DNA of 64,000 nt from Formicarius rufipectus. Lineage: Eukaryota; Chordata; Aves; Passeriformes; Formicariidae. Both the position numbers and the translations under genes were made by a program. The DNA lies in assembly GCA_013399695.1 (NCBI GenBank), contig VXAU01000190.1, positions 251,149 through 315,148 on the forward strand. Direction: 5' to 3'. Numbering within the stretch: the stretch's first letter is position 1; each line of letters opens with the position of its first letter. The notes below the pieces were generated by a model, which made no database searches, was not told where the DNA came from, and worked only from the letters and a program-made list of their open reading frames with translations. Shown piece after piece: positions 39,203 to 51,580 of this stretch.

Positions 39203-39276
39203 TGAAAGGAGAAGAGAAAGAGAAAGAGAGAAAGANAAGAGAACCATAGTTTAGCAAAAAAAAAAAAAAAAAGAAG
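39203..39276 (-). repeat. Long polypyrimidine tract and T run before exon W3
   Basis: On the minus strand a run of about 18 T (plus-strand A run near 39256-39273) is followed by CT-rich sequence to about 39203, some 40 bases from the W3 acceptor. It is simple sequence and includes one N (39236), so its true length is uncertain. Confidence 0.7.
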
Positions 39277-39842
39277 AAGCTCATTACTGTAATGATTAGA
39301 TCTTGATTCTTCCAATAAGATACCTATTAACTTCAGCTGAAACTAGAGAGTTTGGCTTCTGGTTTGGCCATTGTGGAAAACTTGCCTGCTAACTGAAAAG
39401 TATCTTAGCAATTTTTATAGAACTTGTTCATTGGGAACAATCACTTCTTACTATGTGAAGAATTTGTCTTTCATATCTAGCATTGCATACATTTGATTAT
39501 AAAAGATAATGGATGTGTGCATCTTTTTCTTTATTCCCTTTATTACTTAATTTTGTTGGCTTAATTTTAAGGTCATGATAATTCTAGGCTACATTTAGTC
39601 ACAAAGGACTTTTTTTTTTTCAAATTATAGCACTACATAATCTTCAGTAAAAATAGGTTTAGGAACCTCAATAAAATTCAAAATAGATTATCCTGAAAAA
39701 AATACAAAGTATACTGTGATATAATGAAAAAGAAAGGAATTTGAGTGGATCAAATAGCTGATGTGTTAGGAAAGGAATCATGAAATATATAACAAAATGA
39801 GAACATTCTATGGAAAGATCTGCTGTTGTATTACATGGTTGA

Positions 39843-40690
39843 TCACAGAATTGCAGAATCACAAAATGGTTTCAATTGCAAGGAGCCTTCAAAGGTCAAC
39901 TAGTCCAAAACCCCACTGAACACGACTTTGAACACTTCCAATGACAAGTCATCCACAGTTTCTCGGGGTATACTTTTCCACTCTCACCACTTTCATCATA
40001 AAAAACTTATGTTCAATCTACATCTTCTCTCAGTTTAAAACAATTGTACTGTCACTGCAAACCCTGGTATAAAGTCTTCCTCCACCTTTATCCAAAGCCT
40101 GTTCTACGTATTAAAAGGTGACAATAAGTTTCCAACAGAACTTACTCTTCTTCATTCTAAACAATACCAACTGTCTCAGCTTTTCCTCATAGGAGAAATG
40201 TTCCAGACCTCTGACAAATTTCACAACCCTCCACTGAAGCTGATCCAACAGGTCCATGTCTTTCTTGTACTGGAGACCCCAGAACTGGATGAAGAATTCC
40301 AGGTGGAGGCTCTTAAGTGTGGAATACAGAGGGTAAATATCCCTTCAACCTGCTGGTCACACTTCTTCAATGCAGCTCAAGATACTGTTGCCTTTCTGGA
40401 CTGCAAACATACTTTGCCAGCTCATATCTAATTTCTCATCCAACTACATCCTCAAAGTTCTTCTCTGTTGGACTGCTCTCAATCCATTCATTCCCCTGTT
40501 GGCACTGATATTGGAAACTGTCCCAGCCCACGTGCAGGATCTTGTATTTGTCCTTGTCAAGTCTCATGAAGTTCCCATGAACCCACATCTCAAGCCTGTC
40601 AAGGTTCTCCTTGATGGCATCCCTTTCTGTAAGGATATCACCTGTGTATACTCAGCTTGTTGTCATCTTCAATATTGCCTTTTGCTCAGT
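39843..40690 (-). mobile_element. CR1 LINE, 3' fragment
   Basis: Starts with the reversed tail (CAGAATTGCAGAATCACAAA) and runs through 'aggagaaatgttccagacctctgac', 'ctggagaccccagaactgga' and 'gtcaaggttctccttgatggcatccc', all standard CR1 segments on the minus strand. It is 5'-truncated near 40690 and in sense with LRRC2. Confidence 0.88.
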
Positions 40691-40883
40691 TATATTGCTG
40701 TGGTATTCCCTTCTACCCAATGTCAGAGTACAGCTTTCAGAAGGAAAAGCAGAAGAAACATTAATGCAATTCAGTAGTTGGAATCTGGGGGAGAACAGCA
40801 TCATGTGTAAAGAGGTTCTCAAAGACTAGATACTTGTAAACCTAGACTAGACATACAAGATTCACAATATGATATTATACCAA

Positions 40884-41333
40884 TCTCCTGAGTCTGGCCA
40901 GGACAGGGTTAATGTTTGCTGGGAGAGGACATGGTCAGGACCCATAGCTTATTCTATACAACTCACAGCTGTGCTGGGGGTGAGGGAAAGGGAGTCTGTT
41001 CCGGGGAGAAGGGATGATATCAGGTTGAGTAAATGTGGCAGAGGGGGAAATGTTGTCTATTATTGAGGGTGTTTTTGCATGTAAATAATTTCTTGTCTTG
41101 TACTCTCTGTCAGTAGCCTGTTTGCTGTTACTGTTCCTTTTTTGGTCTTATTTCTGTTTCCCCAAAACTGTTCTCTCAACCTGTGATCTTTGCCTTCTAT
41201 GCCTCCAATTCTCCTCTTCATCCCACTTCAGGGAGGGTAAGAGGAAAGCTGGGGAGCAAGATAGAGCAGCACACGGTTTGGAAAATCTTGGTGGGGGCAC
41301 TGAATTGAGGAGTATCACTCCTAAACCACAACA
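40884..41333 (+). mobile_element. Old ERV LTR, probably solo
   Basis: Starts near TCTCCTGAGTCTGG (decayed from a TGTCCTGG-type start) with 'ccaggacagggttaatgtt', and ends CTAAACCACAACA at 41333. Start and end match the short LTR at 49202-49364 and the general layout of a common avian ERVL-like LTR. The flanks (ACCAA and ATCAG) do not form a clear duplication, which is consistent with age. 450 bases, antisense to LRRC2. Confidence 0.7.
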
Positions 41334-42411
41334 ATCAGTCTTCTATTTATTATAAAAATTTTTAAAAGAATTTGATGTTTCATGGGATTTAAATGGCATT
41401 AGAGAGGTCTCTCTACAGCATAAGTCCTCAAGCCAGTGTCGTAATAGTGAGATTTTCCTTGAAACACTAATCCTTAGTTAAAGTCTTTCCAAAGCAAAAG
41501 CTTGTTTAGAGGTGCTCACCTTTCGCAGTGTATGAAAATCCTTACTAGCAGCTACAGGGTGCTTCCATGCAAAAGGATAGAGAAGAAACATAGGGAATTG
41601 AAAACCCCACATTTTTTCCTGATAAATTGCAGTTGTCAAGGGCAGATGCATGCAATTCAATGGCCAAAACTAGCAGCCATCAGATCACACAGAATTTTGC
41701 ATAAACCCCATATTTCCCCTAAAACACAATATTGTCTTCAAATGATGGCTGGACAACACAAATCTTCTCACATGTGGCAGACCGAGCACATATTGTGAGA
41801 ACTCTGTTAAATTAATATCCACAGGCTCAACAGAGAAAAATGTAGTCTTCCACCTAGTTTCATCCCAGTTTCACCTCTGTCAGAAACAGAAACTGAGGTG
41901 TATTTCCAAATTTAGTTTTCCTTTTAGGAAGGCAGCCTTGTCTTACCTTTTCACTGTAAACTGCTGGTTTAGTTGAAATAGTAGAAGCAAAATTTTATGC
42001 AAGACTGCAATAGACATTGTTTTACCAGCACACAGTCTGACAAGGGTCATTGGAGCAGGTGCAAGAGACTAATAAAACTGAAGTGTCAATGTGTGAACTA
42101 TGTATTTTTAGCACCTAAAAAAAATAGAAGCTTATACTAACCATGAAGTAGCCTCACCAGGTTTAATATCACGATGCAGATAAAGGTGTTCTATCACATG
42201 CTACATGTCATAACCATCAATTTACCATCTCATTGCAACTAAATAATCACTGAAAAAGAAATGCCTTAAAATAAAATAGAGAATTAGGAAATCAGAATTT
42301 ATTTCCTCAATTAATCCCTTGGTAAAAAAGGGCAAATCCCATTGGAATGGAAAAAAAATATTTATTCACTAGCACTGGAAAGTTTTGTCTTTTCTTTTAG
42401 CACTGGGATAT

Positions 42412-42938
42412 TGCACTGCAGTATCTGCAATGGAGTTAATGTTTCTCATAGTGACTTGCATTGTGCTAAGTTTTGAATTTTTGATCAAACAATGATAATA
42501 AATGAGCAGTGTTTACATAGCATAATGGTCATCTTTTGTTTCTCACTCTGCTGGCCCAGTGAGTCAGTTGAGGGTGGGCAAGAGGTTGAGCAGGGACAGG
42601 GCTGAGACACTGGACACAAATTGAACAAAGGTCCAGGTACTATAGCATATAATGTTATGTTCAGGAGGAAATGTTGGACATGGGGAAAGACTGGAAGGGA
42701 AATTTCCGAGGTGCCTACTGCTCAGCATCTGGCTGAACATGGACCAGTTGGTGGTGAATGAGTGCTTTCACACCACTGGTTTGTTTCCTTGTTAGTTTTT
42801 CTTCAATTATTAAATCGTCTTTATTCAGATGCATGCGTTTTTTCACATCTGGCTTTGCATTTCTCTCCCATGCTACTATGGTAGGTTCTACAAGTTGCAT
42901 AACGCTTAGCTGCCTCTGAGTGTTAACTCTTGTGAGAT
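42412..42938 (+). mobile_element. Old ERVL-like solo LTR
   Basis: Follows the order of a widespread bird ERVL-type LTR as I recall it: 'ggagttaatgtttctcatagtgac', 'agcagtgtttacatagcata', 'gggacagggctgagacactgg', 'gtggtgaatgagtgctt', a 'ttattaaatcgtctttattc' segment and 'cccatgctactatgg', ending near 'gcttagctgcctctgagtgttaac'. It is very diverged and both ends are approximate; no target duplication was seen. Confidence 0.6.
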
Positions 42939-43339
42939 GTTGCTAACATTTTTGGTCACTGAAATTTCTACCTCTCTAGTAGCTGGAGAACTAACATAGG
43001 CAAGGCATCTAGTGTCACCAGCATACTAGTCATTCTCTTGTTGAACTCTGCTCAGATGGTGTATCTCTGATGCATAAGAGACATGGAGCAGAACGACTTA
43101 GGAGAAAAAAAAAAAAGTAAAGATGCAGCAGCCAGTCTGGGCAGTGTGATGGAAACAAGCACAGCTTCTCTGCCTGACTTTCACAACACCTAACATGTAT
43201 GTTGATGCTCGCAGTATGGTTTATCCCAACTTGCAGGTATGAGAAAACAAGTAGAAAATGCAACAATTTTTTTCTTGTAATATGTCTCTCTCTAACTTGA
43301 TGGAAGTACACTACAGAACCTACAGCTAATTTACACTTT

Positions 43340-43680
43340 GCCCCTGTTCCCCATTTTTGTCTTGCTGGGGGAGGGTGTTAAGCAGCAGAAACTCATGTGC
43401 CACGTTTTTATTTGTACTGTTGGCTGTGTGGTTGAGGGTGAGGGGTAAGTCTCTCCACCATCTAGTCTTTGCCCTCAGACACGAGGCAGGGCAAAGACAG
43501 GACCCATCTTGTTTTGTTTGTCCTAGCAGTGGGAGGCCTCTGTTGTTTTAAGCCATTTTCCTCTCTATCATTGTAGTTACTGCTATTTCATTTGGTAAAT
43601 TGTTATTTTTACTTATTTTTCTCCATATTGCCCCTTCATTACTGGAGAAGGTGGAGGGAGGAAAAATAAAAAGTGGAGTG
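43340..43680 (+). mobile_element. Possible LTR fragment
   Basis: A G/T-rich block ending 'ttggtaaattgttatttttacttatttttctcc...ggagaaggtggagggagg', resembling the 3' half of ERVL-like LTRs. No ends or duplications could be fixed. It may be unrelated. Confidence 0.3.
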
Positions 43681-45252
43681 ACTTATTTGGACCTCTAGCT
43701 CTCTGATGGTTGTGAATCATCACAACTTATCAGACATTTTCATAGGTAATAGACATATGAGAATTCATTTTACTAGCCTAAATAAGCCATTTCTTCTAAT
43801 CTCTGCTCTCAAATTAAAAATTCCCATCCTTAAATGACCCTAACAGAATTATTTTGCATCTGTTCTTGTCTAAAATTAGTGAATAGTCCTCCTGTGACTG
43901 CTAGAGTTGCAATTTCAATTCTTCAATGACTTGCATTTAATGATTTCTGATTTGCTGCACAAAAACTCTTGAATACATGACTTTATACTCTGCAATTATG
44001 AATTTTATCTCTGTATTTTTTTGGAAGCCTACCTGCTCATCAAACTTTCCATATTTCTACCTGTTTTCCAGTGAAAACAACAGCCAAACTGCATCAAACA
44101 AAAATTTCAGTAACTCAGTTCCTTAAAACAATTAAGAAATAATGTAAAGATTGATCCTTGAGAAACTCTAAAAATTATCTTCCCCATGACCACTGCCTTC
44201 TCTTTTCAAACAAGTGACTTGTTCCCTCTGGTTTAACAAATCTTTTGCTCATTTTTCCAATTATTGCATCAAAGTCCATTTTCTTGGATTCTAACATTCC
44301 TTTTCCATAATTCTCTGTATCAAATATTTTATGGGACACCAGAAACACAAGATCTACTTTCTATCTTTCTCAAAAGAAAGATAGAAACAAGATAAGTTGG
44401 GAATAGCTTGTTTTTCCTTTATAAATTTTTTATTTCAACCTAGTTTCTATTCAGCACCATATCATTACTCCTTTCTCTAAATAACTGTATAAAAGTCCTA
44501 CAAGCAACAATCTACACAGGGATAGAATTAGGCTCTATGGACTGCCAGAATCATTATCCAGGTTATAGACTGAGATCTTTTCAATTCTCAGAAAAAAAGG
44601 AGTAAGACTGTCTCTCTCCATTTCCCCTAGACCTGTCTGCTAGGCTAATTTTGTCAGAGAAAGAGAAAAAATGTATCACTATAAGACAGCATTCATGAAA
44701 CTAAAGATTCTCTTATCTCAATCAATTGTCTTGATTGAAGGAGTGAAAAACTGGGAAACAATGAATCCTGAAATACTCTTGAAAAGTCACAGACATTGTT
44801 AGTGGGAGGAGGGGCGATAAGAAATATGGAAAGGCACTATGTATGACTTTCACTACTCTGAAATCTGTGTTTAGGGACTTATTTTCTTCTTTGTGCAGAG
44901 GTCTACACTGTCTTTGATATGCACCCACAGTCACCACCAGGCTTAATGAGCATATAATACAGCCACTGAGGCAGCTTTCAGAAGGGACAGAGGATGTGAC
45001 ACCCATTTCATGACTTCACAAAAGTACAGCAGGATTTGAGGCCCCCACCCACACATACATATTCAAATAATATTTAAGCATAACTTCCCAATTAAAAATA
45101 GTAATAGTAAAATCACTGCTACTACAACACTGTTCCTAACTATACTTAATGGCACTGAATTTTCATTTCTCTACAATAAGCAATTTCAGAAGTGAAACAA
45201 CTAACATCACTGCATTTTACATGAAGAGGCAGTAAAATCCATCATGAGAGCC

Positions 45253-45284
45253 ATTATTATTATTATTATATTAATAATAATAAT
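45253..45284. repeat. ATT/AAT palindromic microsatellite
   Basis: (ATT)n runs directly into (AAT)n, so the 32 bases can fold back on themselves almost completely. It sits at the edge of the CR1 fragment that follows. Confidence 0.85.
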
Positions 45285-45289
45285 GAGAT

Positions 45290-45720
45290 CACCTCCCTGT
45301 CCTTCATGTGCATTGGCATAGCTTCTAGGAGGATCTGTTCCATGATCATCCCAGGCACAAAGATGAGGTTGACAGTTTCGTAATTCCAAGGGTCTTCTTT
45401 TCTACAGTGATTAAAAATATCTGCAATATTTTTCTTCTTCCACTCACCTGGGATTTCACCTGATTGCCATAACTTTTTGAATATGATGGAGAATGACTTG
45501 GCATTACATCAGCCTATTCTCTCAGATGCATCTCGTCAGGTCCCATAGACATACCTATATTCATGTTCCTCAGGTAGTTACCAACCTGATCTTTACTTAC
45601 AGTGGGTGAGACTTTGCTCCCCCAGGCCCTGCCTCCAGTTTCATCCACTCAAGAGGTGTAAGAAGAGAGGTTATAACTGAAGACTGAGTCAAAACATTGA
45701 CATAAAAAGGGTCAAGTTAC
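45290..45720 (-). mobile_element. CR1 LINE, internal ORF2 fragment
   Basis: Minus-strand CR1 text: 'cttctaggaggatctgttccatgatc', 'ccactcacctgggatttcacctgattgcc', 'gatgcatctcgtcaggtcccatagac' and 'cagtgggtgagactttgctcccccag'. It lacks the 3' end, so it is either a fragment of a larger old copy or its 3' part has decayed past recognition. Confidence 0.78.
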
Positions 45721-47561
45721 AACACCAACATTTAATACTGCTTCTTCAAATGCAGGATATAAACAAACTCTTCCTCAGTTGTATACAAGACTGAACTGTT
45801 TGACAAATAACATTTAATACTGAAAAAAATGAAAAATATTTGCAATTCCTTTGAATCAGACTATATAGACTAAGAATATATATTTTCTTCCCAGAAACTC
45901 ACACGTTAGAACACTGGGAATCTCATTAATGGAAAAAGTTATTTTAGGTATCTAGAAGTCATTTAAAACTCTATTACTAATAGTTTTCCCTTCTGAATTG
46001 GAAAATTGGATTAATGAAATTTTATACTATGAGGTAGGGAGGAAACAGAAACAATCCCTGTGATTTCTTATTGAAGTATGTCTCAGAAGCATACTTATTT
46101 TTAATCATAAATATTTGGCAAATCAAAAATGTGAGAGAACTTAATGAGGTACAAATGTTTTATTAACAGCTCTCTGAGATGCTTCATGAATATTTTGTGG
46201 GACAAAAAAAATCCTGATATAGCCTTACAACTCCATTCTAGCAAAAAGTTTTGGGATCCCATGAAAATGCAGTTCACTAGTTCCTGTGTGAATATGAGAA
46301 TATATTCTGTTGGATATTTTCAGTTATAGCAATTACTAATGTACTGGCATTAATTTGAATACCAGTGACTGCACTGCAGCCATGTAATAAGAGCCAGAAC
46401 TGCAATCTCACACAGAAGATAATCTCCTGGCTGCATCCCTGTTCATGTCTTTTTTCTCTTACTCCTGGGCAAACCAGACTTGACTACTTTAATACAGACA
46501 GCTCCATATTCTGTTTTCTCCAATGTTTTTCAAATGCTTCCCATAGAAATAATTGGTATTTCACAGAATGAATGAGAACAAAACTATTCTCATCTGTCTT
46601 CTGATACAAATTTGGTCTGCTCAAGTACATAGGTGACTCTATCAGTGTGATTTGACATATCTGAGAATGGATATGAGTCTTCCTTCTCTGATTCAGACTG
46701 GAGCATTATCTAGTAAAACCTAAATCTAAATCTAGTAAAACAGGAACATGAACTTAAGTTCCTGTGGACATTTTATTCTAAACAGTCCTACTGCAACAAC
46801 ACTTTCTTTTCACAGAAAATATTTTTACCACCTCCTGTTTTCTCATGCATTTACAACTCTCTAGAAAGAATCAGAAGTAGCCCAAACATGGCTCACCAAG
46901 TTAACCTCTGTTGGATGATTTGTTGAGCTAAATTCGGGTTCAGTTCTCTCCTAGGTAGAGCTCCCAAATTAAACACACATTGATTATTTTTCTTCTGCTA
47001 ATTTAGTAGCTAAATTGACTAAAGTATGAAGGGTTTCATTGTGAAGTAGTATCCAAAACTCAAAATATCCAAGACCTGTCATAATAATGTCTTACGAAAA
47101 TAATTAGCACTTCCAATGAACATTAGTGTTAGCTCTGTATGTGTATACTGTACATGAAATAAAACCATAGCCATTTGCAAGAATACCCTCTTACATGCCT
47201 ATAAGTATAGCATTACACAAATTGGGAAAAAAACTCTCTGAAATTTATGCCATAACAACAAGGGCAGTCCCACTGCATTGCTAATAGCTGTCTGTCAACA
47301 CTGGACGTTCAGCAAGACTGAAAACCATTAGTGGCATTTTTGCAAGATTTGGGTTTAAACTTCAACAGTGAATATACATCTTTGTCTGGATAGTTTAAAA
47401 TCACTACTATGATGTAGAATTATTATATAAATAGCATCTATGACTTCGAAAATGTGTTAATTGTCTATGCAGTGTCTAATGTTCAAATCAATATTTCTAG
47501 AGATGAGTGCTTAGATTTCATGAATTTTAGAAAAAAAAATTTCTGAACTCATATTCACAGT

Positions 47562-48338
47562 TGTAGAGAACTGATAACAAGAAAAATGCTTCAAAAAATA
47601 CTGTCATTGTGTCTGTTTTTTGTTGTCCCTTTGGACACCTGAAGGTTATGTGAAAAATGAACCATATCAAAAAGGTCTTAAACTCTACACAAAATGAAGT
47701 AAAAACTTTGCAAAACCAGGAGAAGAGGGGAGGAGAAACACCTTCTCTGCAGGTCTCTGTTTGGGGAGGTTGGAGCTGGCCAGCCGTCCCACAGAACCTC
47801 TCCTTACCACCACCCACGAAGCCTACAACTGGGAGCTGAGGTGCTGCCAGCCTGGGGAGAACAGGAACCAGTCATGCTACATGTGTTTCTGAAAAACGTT
47901 GTTCCTGCATCCTTACCATATTCCTGCCAAGACGGGAGTTATGACTTTGCACTTCCCAGCAGCTATCCAACTGAAAGACAGCTAAAACATGAGCAGCAGG
48001 ACCACGCATCGTGGCTGCATTGCAGAAGGCTGCATTCTAGCTAGCTGCCAGATCCCACTGATGCCAGAAGATAACCATCACGAGTGACAGAAAAAAAGAA
48101 GAAGAATAGGCAGAAATTGCTTCACCCTCCCCATCTCAACCAGAAGGCAGAATTTGGTGGTAAAACTGTCCTATGCTTTTAAACTAGCCTTGGCTTTTTC
48201 CAACGTTTGTCTACTCTTTTTTTCTCTTTCCTTTCTCTATGTCTCTTTTACAATTAATAAAATAAAAATATTCAAACCTAAAGTTATTTCTGCAATCGAG
48301 ACCTCTTCTGACTCCTCTATGATTATCAGATTGTAACA
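47562..48338 (+). mobile_element. Solo ERV LTR with 5-base target duplication
   Basis: 777 bases starting TGTAGAGAAC and ending TTGTAACA, flanked by ACAGT on both sides (47557-47561 and 48339-48343). The 3' part has a pyrimidine-rich stretch and a poly(A) signal cluster AATAAAATAAAA near 48257, about 80 bases from the end, as expected for R-U5. It belongs to a different family from the 29-31 kb LTRs. It is antisense to LRRC2. The small frames inside (47657-48044) have no coding signal. Confidence 0.82.
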
Positions 48339-48699
48339 ACAGTTAAGAAGACCATGGTGAGTACTATAATGCTGTCTCTGAGGAAGGACCTACAAAGAGC
48401 AGTTTTCTAACATTCTCAGTCGCTTCTAGGCAAATATTTTTACTAAAAAAAAAAAAAAGGACCAAAAACATTGAAAGAAAGAAAGCAACACCCTGGGTAT
48501 AAGCTAACAGGATAAGCATGTTGTAGGAAAATTGAATAAATGAAAACAACAGTAAAGCTACAGATGAGCAGAAATCACATTTTAATGCAATTGAAAGAAT
48601 AGTGATTGCTACTAGAAACATTGAAACCTGCTTCCTTGTTTCCCAAGAAAGGTCTGATAAGGCCTCTACTTTACCTCTGCAGGGAATTGGTCATATTGG

Positions 48700-49850
48700 T
48701 ACCATATACTTGGCCCCCAGTCACCAGGGATGTTCCTCAGGGCTCAGTGTTGGGGCCAGCCCTGTTTAAAATCTTTATTGTTGATCTGGATGAGTGAATC
48801 GAGTGTCCCCTTGCCAGCTTGCAGATGATACTAAGTTGGTTGGGAGTGTTGATCTGCTGGAGAGTAAGAAGGATGTTCAGAGGGATCTGGATAGACTGGA
48901 TCAGTGAGCTGGGGTTTACTGTATGAGGTTCAATAACATGAAGAGACGGGTCCTGCCCTTGGGTCAAAACAACCCCATGCAGCACTACAGGCTTGAGGAA
49001 GATTGATCAGAGGACTGCCTGGCAGAAAAGGACCTAGGGGTGCAAAACATCATTCAGCAGTGTGTCCAAGTGGCCAAGAAGGCCAGTGGCATCCTGGCCT
49101 GTATCAGCAATGGTGTAGCCAGGGACCAGGAAAATGATTGTACCCCTGTACTCAACACTAGTGAGACCACATCTCAAATCCTGTATCCAGTTCTGGGCCC
49201 CTGTCCTGGTTCTGGACAGGAGAGTGTCAATTTTTGCAGTAGCCACTTTCCAGGGGCTGGGGAAGAGGTCTCTTGCAATCAAGCAAGTGTGGTATGAAGC
49301 AAGCAAGATTGGTGTGCTTCAGCGGGATCGCCAAGCTGAGGAATACCATTCCTAAACCACAACAGGCCCCCTTGACAAGAAAGACATTGAGGTCCTGGAG
49401 CGTGCCAGAGAAGGGCAATGGAGATGGTGAAGGGTCTGGAGCACAAGTCTTACAAGGAGCAGCTTGTTTAGCCTTAAGGAAGGGATGCTCAGGGAGGACC
49501 TTATCAGTCTTTAAAACCACCTGAAAGAAGGTTGTAGCCAAGAGAAGTCTGTTCTCTTCACCAAGTTAATAAGTGACATAATGACAGGAAACAACCTTGA
49601 GCTGTGTAAGAGGAGGTCTAGATTGGATATTAGAGAAAAAATTCTTCACTGGAAGGTTTTTCAGCCATTGGGATAGGTTGCTTAGGAAAATGATGGAATT
49701 ATGATCCCTTGAAATTTTTAAAAATAACTGTGCATGTGGCGATTCAGGGCATGGCTTAGAGGTGAACACAGCAGGGCTGGGTTTATGGTTGCTCTTGATG
49801 ATATTAGAGGTCCTTTCTAGTATTAACAATTTTATGATTCTGTGATCTGT
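48700..49850 (+). mobile_element. CR1 LINE, split by a mini-LTR
   Basis: Plus-strand CR1 from the ORF2 C-terminal region ('gttcctcagggctcagtgttggggccag', 'agtgaatcgagtgtccccttgcc') to its tail ('ttatgattctgtgatctgtg' near 49830-49849). It is interrupted at 49202-49364 by a separate 163-base element. It is antisense to LRRC2, and the frames within are dead ORF2. Confidence 0.9.
49202..49364 (+). mobile_element. 163-base LTR-like element inside CR1
   Basis: Starts TGTCCTGGTTCTGG and ends CCTAAACCACAACA. It is flanked by a perfect 6-base duplication GGCCCC (49196-49201 and 49365-49370). Removing it and one duplication restores continuous CR1 ('gttctgggcccccttgacaag'). Both termini match the 450-base LTR at 40884-41333, so it looks like an internally deleted relative that inserted, or was shortened after insertion. 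Confidence 0.78.
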
Positions 49851-50754
49851 GTTTGTGTCTTTATTGTGAAAATAGACTAATAAAACTAATAATAACTTTT
49901 TCTTGAGGATCATTTTCATTAATAGTGCATAATATTGCAAGAAGAAAGAAAAAACTTTGTCTCTACCTGCCTCAGTTAGGATTTAGGGTACCCTCTGGCA
50001 GGGAACTTCTCCTTTCTTCCACACAATGTCCACTTTCTTCCAAACTATTTCTTAAAGGTGTTTGTCCACTATACTCACTGGCCTATCCAAGCTGACAAAA
50101 CAGTGTTCATTTTATGTGCATTATCTCCTGGTTTTGTCTTGTTTATGATCCATTAGTGTGTTTAGATGTCAAGTTGAAACCATAAAATATATCTCAATGC
50201 CTGAGTAAAATTTTCCTTGTAAAATATAGTGTGAGTAAATAAATCAAAAGCACAAGTGTTACTGTAATAGAGTAGAAAAAAAAAAAGGTAGAAAATTCTA
50301 GAACTGGTTTCTGTGTTTCAGGATGCTCTCCCTCTTCTAGTTTTTCTTAGTTGCATCTGTAATAATAACCAGGGAGGTTGTGGGTTTAGTCCTTAAGTTG
50401 TTATCTCTTAGTGTGCATAAGGAATGCCAACCATGGGGAAAGCTCAGGACTTCTGCAAAGAATGAGGAATTAGTACACTTGGATTCATGGGCTCAAGAAT
50501 GGTGAACTCTTAGTGGAACCAATTTCTTCAACTCCCAAAGGTACCACTGGCTACAGCAACATTTTTCCTAGTAAGAGTAGCAAATCTCTCTCAACACAAC
50601 CTGTCAAATAAGCTTATATGTTGTCAGATCCAAAAACACAGGAGGGACAATCATTACAATTCTTGTATGTAGCCTAAAATAGCTCATGCCAAAATGTGTT
50701 AGCATTAAGAATTTGTTTCTCTAAAATCTCTGAAGTCTTATTGGGTAGATTTAT

Positions 50755-50985
50755 ATTAGATTTTACAAAGAAATTCTTGGCTGTGAGGTCTGTGAGACAC
50801 TGGCACAGCTTGCACAGAGAAATTGTGGTTGCCCTGTTCCTGAAAGTGTTTAAGGCCAGGTTGGATGGGGCTTTGAGCAACCTGATTTAATGAAAGGTGT
50901 CCTTGCCCCTGGCAAGGAATGAGATGATCTTTAAAGTTCCTTCCAATCCAAATTACTCTATGAATCAATGACTCTGTGATATACT
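50755..50985 (+). mobile_element. CR1 LINE, short 3' fragment
   Basis: Plus-strand CR1 3' end: 'gtggttgccctgttcctgaaagtgtttaaggccaggttggatggggctttgagcaacctg', 'gatgatctttaaagttccttccaatcc', and a tail 'actctatgaatcaatgactctgtgat'. It is strongly 5'-truncated. Confidence 0.92.
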
Positions 50986-51423
50986 ACTTTATTAAATTAA
51001 GATGATTACTGAAGTCTTTAGAAAAATTCAAAAGAAAGATTTTATGTTTTTTATTCTGTTTTACCACAATCGTATATTTCACTTCATCTTGTTTGAGGAT
51101 TACAATTCTGCAATAATTATCTTTTTCTTAGCCTGTAAGGAACATAAAAACCCCACCTGTTCTCAGGAACAACTCTCCATTTATTCAAATACAAGCAATA
51201 ACTACCTTATAGTCAGATAACAAAAATGTGTTAACTTTTTCCCATGTTTGAGCAATGCTCTGTACATGGGTTCTCATACAATTTGGCAAGTATAATTAAA
51301 ACCAGAGAGCTGTAAAATTGTAAAGCAGACTGTTTGCTCTAAAAGAGGAAGACAAATCTGATTTCCCTGCATTAGAGTTGAATGGTGTGAGTGTAAATAT
51401 CTGAATATCTTAAACCAACTTAC

Positions 51424-51580
51424 CAATCTCTACTGGGAGATGGGTGATTTGATTTTTTGACAATTCCAATACTCTCAAGTCTTGAAATAATGCAATGTAG
51501 GTTGGAATGGTTTGTATCAATGTATTGTTCACATGCCATTCTTTCAGATAGACCTGGTCTTTCAGAGAATCTGGGAGTTC
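51424..51580 (-). CDS. LRRC2: LRRC2 coding exon W2 (first LRRs)
   Basis: 157 bases, acceptor TTCATGTACAG before 51580, donor GTAAGTTGG after 51424. It starts on a codon boundary with ELPDSLKDQVYLKEWHVNNT, then LIQTIPTYIALFQ, then DLRVLELSKNQITHLPVEI plus the first base of Gly. It holds the first two leucine-rich repeats. The ELPDSLK, TLIQ.IPTYI.LFQ and KNQI.HLP matches to mammalian LRRC2 are clear. It ends in phase 1 and joins W3. Confidence 0.96.

Larger units (their letters stand above)
39164..51423 (-). other. LRRC2 intron W2-W3 (about 12.3 kb)
   Basis: Donor GTAAGTTG at 51423 downwards, acceptor ending at 39164. Contents: CR1 copies (39843-40690, 45290-45720, 48700-49850, 50755-50985), LTRs (40884-41333, 42412-42938, 47562-48338, 49202-49364), a possible LTR piece at 43340-43680 and an AT palindrome at 45253-45284. 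No embedded gene is supported. Confidence 0.7.
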
